Source: Gigaspora margarita (lineage: Eukaryota; Glomeromycota; Glomeromycetes; Diversisporales; Gigasporaceae). From it: DNA of 64,000 bases. Position 1 is the first letter of the stretch, and each line of letters opens with the position of its first letter. The notes under the pieces were generated by a model, which was not told where the DNA came from, made no database searches, and was given only the letters and a program-made list of their open reading frames with translations. Positions 34,659 through 44,992 of this stretch are shown here, piece by piece. The stretch covers positions 193,021-257,020 of the forward strand of contig WTPW01000030.1 in NCBI GenBank assembly GCA_009809945.1, given 5' to 3'. Both the position numbers and the translations under genes were made by a program.

Positions 34659-34832
34659 CAGTTAGACCTCCCTAAATGCAAATCATTGGGCCAAATTTTT
34701 GATAGTTTGCATTTAGAGAACAATAAGAAAAATTGCATTTATAAAGGTTAGAAATATATTTGGGCCAGAATTTAAGGTTGCATTTAGAGAGGTATTGCAT
34801 TTAGAGGGATTGCATTTAGGGAGGTCTGACTG
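34659..34832. mobile_element. TA-flanked MITE, 174 bp, CAGTTAGACCTCCCTAAATG
   Basis: The left end CAGTTAGACCTCCCTAAATG and the right end CATTTAGGGAGGTCTGACTG are inverted with one mismatch. TA duplications lie at 34657-34658 and 34833-34834. The body has repeated GCATTTAGAGAGG words. It is the clearest of the copies at 4776-4954, 13159-13334 and here. Confidence 0.82.
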
Positions 34833-34962
34833 TATTTATTTGATCACAAAATTTCTTTATAATACATAACCCACTAAATTGATCAGATTAAAATTTATTA
34901 AATAGCAAAACTATATTATACAAACAGCTTCTCTAAATGTACATTTTTTAAAAGTGCACTAG

Positions 34963-35232
34963 AAGACCTGCGGGTCGATAGTGTAGTAGTTAGCACTCCC
35001 AGGTCTTAGTTGCAAGATCGTGAGTTCTAATCCAACTAGGTGATAAGTATTCTGCTAGGAACATAACTAGAATAATCTTAAAGAGGATTTCTATTTAAGA
35101 AAAGAACAAGATTTACATGCACAAATGCAATTGCTGACAGAGCTGGGGTCAGAAATGATTAGATAAGGCGAATCTATCAACAAATAATGTAAACATTGAG
35201 TAAACCCAAATTAAGAAAAAATAAAGAAAAAT
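34963..35232 (+). mobile_element. tRNA-derived SINE
   Basis: The 5' part resembles a tRNA gene. An A box (TAGTGTAGTAGTTAGCAC) lies at 34979-34996 and a B box (AGTTCTAATCC) at 35023-35033, at tRNA-like spacing. The head CCTGCGGGTCG precedes them. A unique body of about 190 bp follows, and the 3' end is an A-rich tail with AATAAA (AAGAAAAAATAAAGAAAAAT). It is not a functional tRNA, because the anticodon stem and 3' acceptor strand do not pair. The A box is close to that of eukaryotic tRNA-Gln/Glu types. Target duplications are not clear. Confidence 0.75.
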
Positions 35233-35600
35233 ATAATAAGAAAGTAACTACAGGCCATGGTGATAAAGAACTGCAAATTTAAAGTTGGAGTCCTACACTG
35301 TGGGGTTAGGGACCTGGGATATCACTAAGTGATAGACTTATACTATGTAGTATAAAAGGGCTAAGAAACACCACAGGTGATGTATACAGCAATGAAGTGT
35401 ATATATCTGCAGAGACAAAACAATTAAAGATTGTTACTCGATGTCTCTAGGTTTTGCTACCTAGGCGTTAGTAACCAATTGATCTCTGCCTAAATGATAT
35501 CTCTGGCCTGAAAAATGTGACAGATCCTAAGGTGTCTAAGAACCTTCAGAATAGCAGAGGGAGGAAGAATAAATCGAAAAAAGAAAACAAAAGTATACTA
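35233..35600. other. GC-richer unrecognised segment
   Basis: The composition differs from its neighbours (ACACTGTGGGGTTAGGGACC, TCTCTAGGTTTTGCTACC). No frame is open beyond short stretches. It adjoins the SINE and could be an untranslated part of a retroelement. Confidence 0.4.
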
Positions 35601-36517
35601 GAAATTTTACTGTAACTTCAAAGAGTTCCAAGTGTCTTATTTGAGATGCTATTAAAATTAATTTTACCAATTTAACCAATTCAATATCAACTTCACCAAT
35701 AATTGTAAAATTATTTTAACACTTCAATTTTATTTTACCAGCATCTTTAGTCTTATTAATGCAATAAAATGTTATGAAATACATCAGAAATTAAATTTCT
35801 ATTGAAGAAATATTTTGCCTGATTAATTGCACTTATAAATAAAAATAAATAAAATAAGTAAGGTATAGACTAGGTGCTGGAATTGGTTTATTTTTATTAA
35901 CTGGTTTTTATATTAATCTGGTTAAATTGATTAATTGGTTATATTAATCTGGTTAAATCTGATTAATTATATAAATCTGGTTAAATTCGATTAATTAGTT
36001 ATATTAATCTGGTTAATCAGTTATCATAATGAGCTATAAAATGTGTGACACACGAAGAATGTATATGCACTGTACATCATATATTCTATTCAGATTTAGA
36101 TTTTCTTCAAATGATGCCAATTTTCTTAGATATTTAGTAAAGATTTTTTGTGTATTAATGCTTAGGCCACTTCAAATTGATTCTTCGTTTAACATAATAT
36201 AAATATTTTGCTAGAGAGGGGAGGATGGGGTAAAAAATCAACAACAAACCAAAAAAAACAGCAATTCTATTGGCTGGACAAAATATAAAAATTTTCAAAA
36301 GCTAACTGCAATTTGATTGGTTAAACTAGTGTTTATTTTATGTCTAAAATTTTAAAAAATAGGGGGAGAGGGTTATGTTAAACAAAGGATCAAATTGGTG
36401 TGGCCTTACTATAATGAAATGATATAAATTTAAACCTGCAAAATTGTTTATTTCACATATGATGTTAAAAAAAAATGTATTCTGTATAACTAGCTTATAG
36501 TGATAAGGTAGCTGTGC
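35601..36517. other. spacer with TTAATCTGGTTAAAT tandem repeat
   Basis: At 35880-36025 a unit of about 30 bp (TATATTAATCTGGTTAAAT plus TTGATTAATTGGT) is repeated four to five times. The rest is AT-rich with no gene. Confidence 0.6.
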
Positions 36518-36714
36518 TAGAGTTACAAGCCAATTGGTTTTTATAGGCTAGCTTAGCCAGCTGATAAAAATATTGGCTAAGTAGCTAACTAGTGGCTAAA
36601 CTATATAACTATACAAGTGACCAAGATATTGTTAATATTTGTTAAGAATATATGAAGAATTATGATTAATGTAATCAAAATAAAAAATTTTATATATCTA
36701 TATTTACTTATATA

Positions 36715-37125
36715 TTTTTCATCTTTGACAAGAAATGAAAAATAATTAGAAAAAAATAAATGCTTTTGTTTGAACGAAATGGAGAATAGGAATCAAATTT
36801 TGCTTATTTTTTAAATTAAATTTTTGTTTTTAACAAGAAACAAAAATATTCAGAAATGAATAAATGGCTTCGTTTAATGAAATGGATCTTGTCAAAGAAC
36901 AGGATTGAAATTTAATTTTTAAACCTGAATTTTTCTTCTTTACCAAGAACAAAAAATAATTAAAAATAAATAAGGTTTCATTTGAATGAAAATGGATCTT
37001 GTCAAAGAATAGGAATTGACATTTTATACAATATTTTAAAACCAAAATTTTGTCAAAAAATAATTAGAAATGAATAAAGGCTTCATTTGAGCAAAAATGG
37101 ATTTGCCAGAGAATAGGAATTGAAC
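36715..37125. repeat. tandem repeat, about 110 bp x 4
   Basis: Four diverged copies contain CAAGAAATGAAAAATAATTA, GAAATGAATAAATGGCTTCG and AATGGATCTTGTCAAAGAA, then TAGGAATTGA. Confidence 0.75.
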
Positions 37126-37536
37126 TTTTATGACTTACAAGTGCAAGTATACATGTCAATATTTAATCGTATTGCTGTATTGTAATATATATTAGTCACC
37201 TGATCTTATTAACTAATATTATCTGTTACTAAATCTTATTATTTCTGAAATCAATAACTTATTGAATTCAACTAAATTAATTTTGGACAAATTTTAATTT
37301 GTTGTCCCAGAATTTATGAGAACAGCTGTAATAATCTATTTTAAATCGTTAAGAATCTTAATGATCTCATATGGGCTAATCTGTGTAAATATGGGAAATA
37401 TGCAGTAGTGAATTTAGTCCTTAAAAAATTTTTACAGAGGGCCAAGTTGTTTAATATGCAGGTAATATTGTAATAAAATTTTAACATTAAGAAGATTTGC
37501 ACGCAATATTTAAAGATAAAGACAATAATATAAGTA

Positions 37537-37886
37537 CAGTACCGAACAGTAAAAGACATCCACTCATTATTAGTAAAACTTTAAATTGTTATAACTTTTT
37601 TAAAAAAATTAAATCAAAAAACCCTCTGACAAATTGATAGATTTTTAGATAAACTATATTTCTGTCAGAGAAATTTTTCTTATTTTTAATTTTAAAGAAG
37701 TTATAAGGCATTAAAGTTTATATAAGTTCAAAAAATTGGCGTTTAATATAGAAAAAAAGAAAACATATATAGTTTTTAGCCAATCAAAATCGATTGCACA
37801 AAATTAGCCAATCAGAATTGATTATATAAGCACCCAAAATTGGCGCCTATATATATATATTGGATGTCTTTTACTGTCCTGTACTG
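37537..37886. mobile_element. TA-flanked MITE, 350 bp, CAGTACCGAACAGTAAAAG
   Basis: The left end CAGTACCGAACAGTAAAAG plus ACATCCA pairs with the right end TGGATGTCTTTTACTGTCC plus TGTACTG (two mismatches). TA lies at 37535-37536 and 37887-37888. No coding capacity. It is nested in the 36518-38639 element. Confidence 0.8.
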
Positions 37887-38165
37887 TACAAAGATATCAA
37901 ATGATGCCTTAATAGGGTTCAGGCTGCCAAATGATATGTTCAAGTAGAGCTCAAACAATAGAAACAGATAGGTTTTAGCTGGGATAGATGGGTTTGACGC
38001 ATCATTACTATATCTTTAAAATTATTTAAGGTATAGTTTAAAATTATTAGGGTATAATCGAGTAATTGTTTTAAATATTTTACCAATTAAAATATCGAAA
38101 AGCATGGGGTTCAAATTAAAAATTGGTTCCTTCAGCTAAGGACCAATTCCATCAATTATATGTAT

Positions 38166-38475
38166 TTTAGATTGTTAAGAATATTAATGATCTATTTTAG
38201 ATTTTTAACTTAAAGATCTAAAAATAGATCATTAAGAAACTTAACAATTTATTTTAGATTGTTAAGATCCTTAACGATCTATTTTAGATCATTAAGATCC
38301 TTAATGATCTAAAATAAATAATTAAGAATCTTAACAATCTAAAATAGATTGTTAAGATTTTTAACAATCTATTTTAAATTATTAAGTTTCTTAATGATCT
38401 ATTTTAGATTGTTAAGATTCTTAACGATCTATTTTAGATCGTTAAAATTCTTAATGATCTATTTTTTAATCTTTA
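38166..38475. repeat. palindromic minisatellite, about 28-30 bp unit
   Basis: About ten copies of a unit that is itself an inverted repeat: AAAATAGATCGTTAAGA facing TCTTAACGATCTATTTT. Any adjacent pair can fold. Variants alternate GATTGTTAAG and GATCATTAAG. Confidence 0.85.
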
Positions 38476-38639
38476 AGTTAATGATTATTTTACAATATCA
38501 AAATAATAATGTCAATGATTTTAAATTTTAATTCGAATGTTTGTCCTCAGCCATATTAGCTAGCTGATACATTTGTATCAGCTGGCTTAGCCAGCTAAGC
38601 TGCCTTAGCTGCGGCTGCTCTAGTCAGCTTGTAACACTA

Positions 38640-39951
38640 AGCTGCACAATGCTATCACGCGAATCAGCAATGTAAATTTATGAGTAAACTTGATTACATA
38701 ATTTGAGCATTTTTAAGATTATGCATAGTTTGAAGAAATTATAGATAAGTTCAGAATCAGTTTTATTTTTCTTATGCTAAAAAAATTTAATTAAGAAAGT
38801 CAAACTGGTTAAAATCTTAACAAGAAATGCATCAGCAAATGCAATGAGCTACATGATTTTTGTGTATCCAAAATATTAGAGTAGAATTTAGTATATATAG
38901 TTCTATAGCAAATTTGTGTAAATTTTTTTTAGTTGATACTACTTATTACGGTAGATATATTAAATGATTTTCTCATGTTTGCTAAAGTATTATTTTACTT
39001 AAACTTAAATTATCAAAAGTAACAAGCTTCGAGCATTCTTATATATATATTGAGACCATTTATTTAAAGATTCTTTATTATTTTTTAATTCTTATAATTT
39101 TATCATTTATTAGCAATAACTTTACTGTATTAGCTATAAGCTAGATTGTATTGAAATTTTCATAATTTCTATTTGATTTACTATAAAAATTCTATCTATG
39201 TTTATGAGCTATTACAACAACACAATATGTAGTTGTATTACTAATGCGGTGGCATAGTGTATGTATTAAAGTTATTTTATCATAATTTATTGTAGAAATT
39301 TTTTTACAAAAAATTACGAACAACTATGGTAATATACAGTATGCAGTTATAGTTGTGTTGAAATCATAGTCATAAATTCTATCATGATTTATTATAAAAA
39401 TTTTGCAATAAACTTGCTATTATAATACACATTTTGTATTGGAATTACAGTTGCAAATTCTACAATACTATGATTTATTGTAAACAATTTGCTATAAAAA
39501 ATAATAACAATTGTGGTGAATACTGTGCAATTAAGTTTGAATTAGTTTACATATTAAAATTTGCTGTAAAAAATTATATTGCAAAACTTACTGACTATTG
39601 CAGTGACAGATAGTATATAGTTAACGTTTAGTTAGCTTGTACTGAAATATAGTCATGAATTCTATCAAAAATTACTATAAAAATTTTTTATGAAATTTAC
39701 AAGTTATGTAGTACATGCAATATGTGTTGAGTTAGTTTGTATTGGAATTAATAGTCGTGATTTTTATCAGGATTTACTGTAAAATCTATTTGCTATTACG
39801 CATGTAGTTGAGTAATTTGTCTTAATATTTGCTAATATACTCACTATTTTTTATTAATTTAAATATTTCTTTTTATTTATTGTAGAACAATTGTTCTTGT
39901 TCTTGCACTAGCACTTGCACTTGTTCTTGCATTTGTTCTTGAACTTGAGAC
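38640..39951. repeat. diverged satellite region, inverse of the 46.7-49.6 kb array
   Basis: From about 39080 to 39840 the words GAGTTAGTTTGTATTGGAAT, TCATAAATTCTATCATGATT and TACTGTAAAAAT recur at roughly 100-135-bp spacing. Their reverse complements form the array at 46.7-49.6 kb. No gene. Confidence 0.6.
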
Positions 39952-41006
39952 TAGAGTTGGGCACTAAACCATTTTTTGCTAAATCTGAAAGTTTTGGGTT
40001 TCAGATTATAGCTTCCAAAACCTCATCTAAAACTCTGAAATATTGTCTGAAACCCATATATAAATATTTAAGTCCCACCAAGAGAAAACATATATATATA
40101 TAGATTATATTTAAGTTTTTATATTTCCTTTGTATTACTTAAAATTAAAAAACTCAATTTTTAAGAATTGCAACTTCAGCAGCTAAAATTTAGCAACAAA
40201 TGATTAAAATTTAGATATTGCAGTTAGGATTCCACAATTAGATTTAATTTGATTTGATTTTGATCAAATATTTGATCTCAAATTAAATCAAATACAAAAT
40301 TTTCAAATCAAATTAGAAATTTTTGATTTAATTTAAAAAATTTATAAGTAAAATTTTAAAATTTCAAATCAAATCAAATTCAAATACAGAATTTTTAATT
40401 CAAATCAAATTCAAATCAAGGCTTATTTGGTTTGATCAAATTCAAATATGTCTAATATTTGATTTGAGTTTGAGAAACCTATTTGCAGTATAGTTAAAAA
40501 ATAAAATCATTCTAAAAAAGTGTCAGGAGATATATTTATTGCTTAATTTAAAGAATATTATTTACAAAAAGACCCATTTAATGCATCATTTTCATAAAAT
40601 ATTGAATAGCTTTAGATAAGTTATATTATAACTTATATATTGAAATTTTTTCCTTAATTAAGGGTTTTTTTATCTCAAATATATATAATATAAAATATTT
40701 ATTTATATTATATATTTTATTATTTATTTATTTATTAATATATTTCTTATTATATATTTATTTATTAAAATTTTATTATTTATATTATTTATTAAATAAT
40801 AAATTAATATATTATAAATTATATATAAATTATATTTTATAAATTTTCAAAATTTTAAAATATAGTTTCAAGGGGTTTCGGATTATAGGTTCAGAGTTTC
40901 AGGTTTCAGGAGGTTTCAGTTTTTTTTTAAAAATCCAAAACTAGTTTCAGATTATACCAGAACTGAAACTAGTTTCGGATAGGTTTCGTTTAGTTGCCCA
41001 ACTCTA
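39952..41006. mobile_element. hAT-like non-autonomous element, 8-bp duplication, empty site in window
   Basis: The left end TAGAGTTGGGCACTAAAC and the right end (reversed) TAGAGTTGGGCAACTAAAC are inverted. The 8-bp duplication CTTGAGAC is at 39944-39951 and 41007-41014. TAGAG fits YARNG. A related sequence at about 50890-51080 has the flanks joined around a single CTTGAGAC, as an uninterrupted site. Subterminal GTTTCGG/GTTTCAGG and CTGAAACC words are enriched. No transposase. Confidence 0.85.
40230..40475. repeat. low-complexity AATCAAATT repeat
   Basis: A degenerate (AAATCAAATTC)n-like run inside the 39952-41006 element. Confidence 0.75.
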
Positions 41007-41014
41007 CTTGAGAC

Positions 41015-41930
41015 CATTATACAAAATGGTAATCAAACAACAGAAGCATATTTGGCAAATTCATGTTCCACAATTAAGAGAGCAGATCCGACATTATCTA
41101 AAAAGTAGTAAAACATAGCAAAAATCGCAAGCAGAAGAATTTTCAAAAATAATCAAAAAACAAACAATTTGCTCAATAGGGGCTCAATGCATATAAATGT
41201 CTAAATTTATCTTAAGGAGACGTAAAATTCATGAATTGAACAAATTTGAAAAATCATACTATATCTTTTTTACCCATGAATTGATGATTAATTTGATAAT
41301 TGATTTGAATACACTACTAATAAGATTCAAGATTTCGCACAAAGATAGTCGCCTGTAAACCATACACTTTGTACTTTGTACTATGTTTCTGGTATAGAAA
41401 TATTAGATTATCCAAATTAGATTGATTGATTAAATACTCTTGTGGATTCTGATTATCTAAATTATTTCCTGGATCGTGATTTCATAGGAAGACAAACACA
41501 TGATTGGTTAATTACATCGATCCATGCATGATTATTGACCAATCAAATTTATCAAAAAATTTTTGGCAGGATAATTAATTTATCGTAATGAACCCCTCTT
41601 TTTTTATTATTTTTTTTGATTCTTTATTACTTTTAGAGCACATAAATTAGATAGCACCGTCCATATTTATATGCTAGACCCAAAACATAAGTACCAACAA
41701 ATAAATTGCAAGATTATGAGAAGCCAAATTACAGACTTGGCTATGTCGTTTAAGATCAGCTAGATCGATTACATAGTAGTAATATAACCATTTGTATTTA
41801 TAAGTATAAAAAACAATTATGTAATGCTTTTGTAATAATTTAATTTATTTATTTATTTATTAAATTTAACATATACCAAATGTAAAGAAAAAAATAAAAA
41901 TAAATTAAAATTTGTACGTACATAAATTTT
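41015..41930. other. left flank of the zinc-finger gene relic, repeated on its right side
   Basis: AAGTAGTAA, TTTTCAAAAATAATCAAAAA, TTTGCTCAATA and ATACACTTTGTACTTTGTAC at 41100-41400 recur in direct orientation at 45360-45790. CATAGGAAGACAAACACA (41483-41500) recurs as its exact reverse complement at 45193-45210. No gene. Confidence 0.6.
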
Positions 41931-44900
41931 TTAATAGCGTAATGAGCAAAAATTTTGTATCACTTTTTCCAATTCAGATGTTGAATATTTTACTAGCCCA
42001 GATTCATTATCCTTGTCATTACAAAAAGAACTATTATCATGTTTCTTGACCCATTTCTTAGACGCTTTTAACCCTTTTAAAGAATCCAACAATGATTGAA
42101 CTTGTTCATCAATGCCTTCTTGTAAAAATGCAAGACAATATAAACATTTTGACCCATTATTTATATAGAAAGACTTGTGATATGTGTGACCACAAGCTAA
42201 AGCTATGACTATATCTGTATTATTAATAGGCAAAAGTATAAAAAAACAGTTAGATGCGTCACAATAACAAAAAGGATCAGGTTTGTATGAAGTACTAAAA
42301 CCCAGAAGAAGATGGTACAATTGTGCCTCTGGCATTTTTATTGCAGCTAATAAAATATTGCTTTTCCTTTTCTTTTTTTAGAAAGTGGATTCGAATTGAC
42401 CTGTAATTGATGTATTAATAGAATTCTATGGTTAAATAATCGCACATAAATTTCTGAAAAACATTGCAAAAGAAAACATGCACTTTTCTTTGTTAAAATT
42501 GTAATATCATACACTGAATATTCATAAGCTGCCCACGTTGACGTATGTGTGAAATTCTCTTTAAAACTATCATCATCCAGATGCAATTGGTTAATGTAAC
42601 ATCCATATTTGATAATTTGTTGCACTTCAGTATGTTTTTGCGTACTTTGACATAAAAACAGTGAAATATTTTGACAGTTAAATCAGAAAACTTGGGCAGC
42701 TCTGCCTTTATCATCTAAGATCAGATGATTTTTTAATTCCCAGTAGAAAACATCAGAAAGATACATCAATGGCGCCTTTGAATAATTTTTATGACTAAAT
42801 TTAAAGAACAAATTCCAAATACGAAAAAAGATTCAAAGTAAGCATTAAAATCACCAGATCGAAAAAATATGGCATAAATATCTAAAACAAGAGGAATTGT
42901 GTTATCAAGAAGGTCCTTAAGTGCAAGATATTTGGCATCTTTACATAGGGGTCCAAACTTCATCTTAACGGTCATAGATATTTCTTGCTACGCACTATAA
43001 AAAATCTCTAAAGAAGATTTATACGCCATGGCTTAGGATTTTGTGCAAGAGGCTTCTGTTCTCTGAAAATATAACGATACATCGCAAAAAAGAATGGTCG
43101 ATATTGAAGAAATACCAATTCCTGACTATTTAGCGAAATATGCAAAGGACCTATAATAGGAAGAAAAGACAAAGCATCTTGAGTAATATTTGATGCATTA
43201 TAATAACATAAATAATGTGAAATAGCTGTTCGAAGATGAATCTGCCCAGGCCAATCAGATACAAGAGGAATAGCATATCCTTTCTCAATGTATTGCCATA
43301 TAGATAGAACTTCTGTAACCATGCTAAGGGGGCATCCATAAATAATGTTATGCTTGAGGGGGGGTCCCCCAAAATATAACGATTTTCCAATATGTAGGGG
43401 GGGTCCCCCCAACATAACGTAATTTTTTTATAAAAATTTGTCTAAAACTTGACCCAATGGTCTAAATTGGATGGATGATATTGGTACCATTCGAACCGTC
43501 TCGAGGAGAGGAATCGAATGGTACCAATTTCATTTGATTTGGATCACTGGATCACGATTTATTAACGAAATACTATTGGTTATTATGTTTTCTTATAAAA
43601 TTACTATAAAATCAATAGTATTTCGTTAATAAAACGTGNTCNNNTNATCCAAATNAAANNATTTNGGTACCATTGGATTCGTCTCATAGAGACGAATCGA
43701 ATGGTACCAATATCACCCAGATTGGATCACTGGGTCATTATATATTCAAGTTTTTGTAAAATTTTATATATAAACTTATGGATTTTTAAAAATTTTTTTA
43801 TATAGTAGAGGGGGGGGTCAAGAGCTACTATGTAGGGGTACATAACGTTATTTATGGATGCCCCTAATCACTTTAATGTATTCCTCTATCGTATGAAGAC
43901 TATTTTCTTGCAAATCCACAAGGACGATGTCTTTCATCGAAAATACGTGATGCTTTTCCTTCAACCTAATATCATAAGAGTGCATAGTTAATTCTTCTAA
44001 CTGTGTATCATCATCAACTGTGCAAAATCCCCAATGTTGGTTGTATGAAAAGCCGTAAAGCACCATAAATCTATCATTTATGTTTGCTTTAATTAATTCA
44101 GCATTGACAAGTATAGGGTTGTGCAAATTTATAATTGGAATTGCAGGCTAAGTGGTAATCAGATTTATAAGAATTGTTGCCAAATGCGCAGCAGTAGAAG
44201 TTGTTGTAGTGTTTGGCAAACGTTCCGTATAAATACTGTGATAGTCATCAATATTCAATACCATTGCCTTAACAGCATATTTGACAAGTTCAGAATCAAT
44301 GACCATTGCATGTTCTTCAGATGCAGAATTTTTAATTCGTGAGACTGTATAAGATGTAGTAGTAATACCTAAATCTGAGAGTGTGTCTATAGAAGTGTTA
44401 GAAGCGCCAGTTGAATCCAAATACATTGCTAAATCTTTCTTAATATTGTTAATCAACCTATTTCTAATTCCACACAAAAAATAACATAAAAGTAAAAGTT
44501 GCTTTTTTACCCGTAACTGTGAATCTTTGTTTTTTGAACTTGGGTTAGATGACAAATATAGCTCTTCAAAAAAAAACCATAATCTTGCATCCTCTCTTTC
44601 CATAACTGCTCAAAATTCATCAAACAAGTAAATTGTTGACTTATGTTCTTTTTTCTTGCGAGTATAGAAAACATTCATTATAATCTTTAAAAAGACAAAG
44701 AGTTATTCTCAGCTTTAATAGTCTTGGCAGTTTTATATTACTCACCATAATTTGTACTCTCAAACTCCATGGTCTTGATCTTCAATTGTCGTGTACTGGC
44801 AGCATGTTGTTGAAAGGCTAGTGAACAATTTACCACGATTCTATTGTAATAGTTTAAACAAAGTATATCATCTATTTTTATATAATCTGGCAAAGTTTTG

Positions 44901-44992
44901 TTGGTTTGGCCTTTGGAAATAACGTTTTTAGTTACCTTTTTCCACTTTGTTGATTGCTGACTTTGGCAAAACGTAATAGTACACCTAGTCAT
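41931..44992 (-). pseudogene. unknown fungal protein with terminal zinc-like motifs, frameshifted and split
   Basis: The reading starts at 44992 (MTRCTITFCQSQQSTKWKKV). After a possible GTGAGT intron it continues through 44603-44148 (LRVKKQLLLLCYFLCGIRNR, VLNIDDYHSIYTERLPNTTT). An in-frame TAG at 44148-44150 is followed directly by PAIPIINLHNPILVNAELIK. The frame runs to KVI, is cut by a 538-bp element (43327-43864) and resumes at MVTEVLSIWQYIEKGYAIPL. Further frameshifts occur near 43000, 42740 and 42350. The last block ends with IALACGHTYHKSFY then CLYCLAFLQEGI, a RING-like CGH-H...CxxC pattern. I do not recognise the family. The paired Cys/His ends and flanking inverted repeats would suit a transposon-derived gene, but no catalytic motif is identified. 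Confidence 0.7.
43327..43864. mobile_element. TA-flanked hairpin element inside the coding sequence
   Basis: The ends GGGGCATCCATAAATAATG plus TTATG and, reversed, GGGGCATCCATAAATAACG plus TTATG are inverted. TA lies at 43325-43326 and 43865-43866. Joining the flanks around one TA restores the reading frame of the host gene (KVI-SMVTEV). The interior is one large hairpin with nested GGTACCATTCGA palindromes and GGGGGGTCCCCCC-type tracts. Unresolved N bases sit in one arm (43639-43664). Confidence 0.85.

Larger units (their letters stand above)
36518..38639. mobile_element. hAT-like element with diverged target duplication
   Basis: The left end TAGAGTTACAAGCC and the right end (reversed) TAGTGTTACAAGCT are inverted (12 of 14) and fit the hAT YARNG start. 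The flanks are AGCTGTGC (36510-36517) and AGCTGCAC (38640-38647), 6 of 8 identical. Subterminal GGCTTAGCCAGCTGATA words occur at both ends in inverted orientation. No transposase frame is present. The interior contains a 110-bp tandem repeat, a nested MITE and a palindromic minisatellite. Confidence 0.6.

Noticed and set aside
34963..35040. Functional tRNA gene
   Set aside because: Only the A and B boxes resemble a tRNA. The anticodon arm and acceptor stem do not pair, and a retroposon-like body and tail follow.
38166..38475. CRISPR array
   Set aside because: The units are contiguous and palindromic with no unique spacers, and the genome is eukaryotic.
42347..42714. Separate small genes within the zinc-motif region
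   Set aside because: Their peptides join end to end as frameshifted parts of one larger gene.
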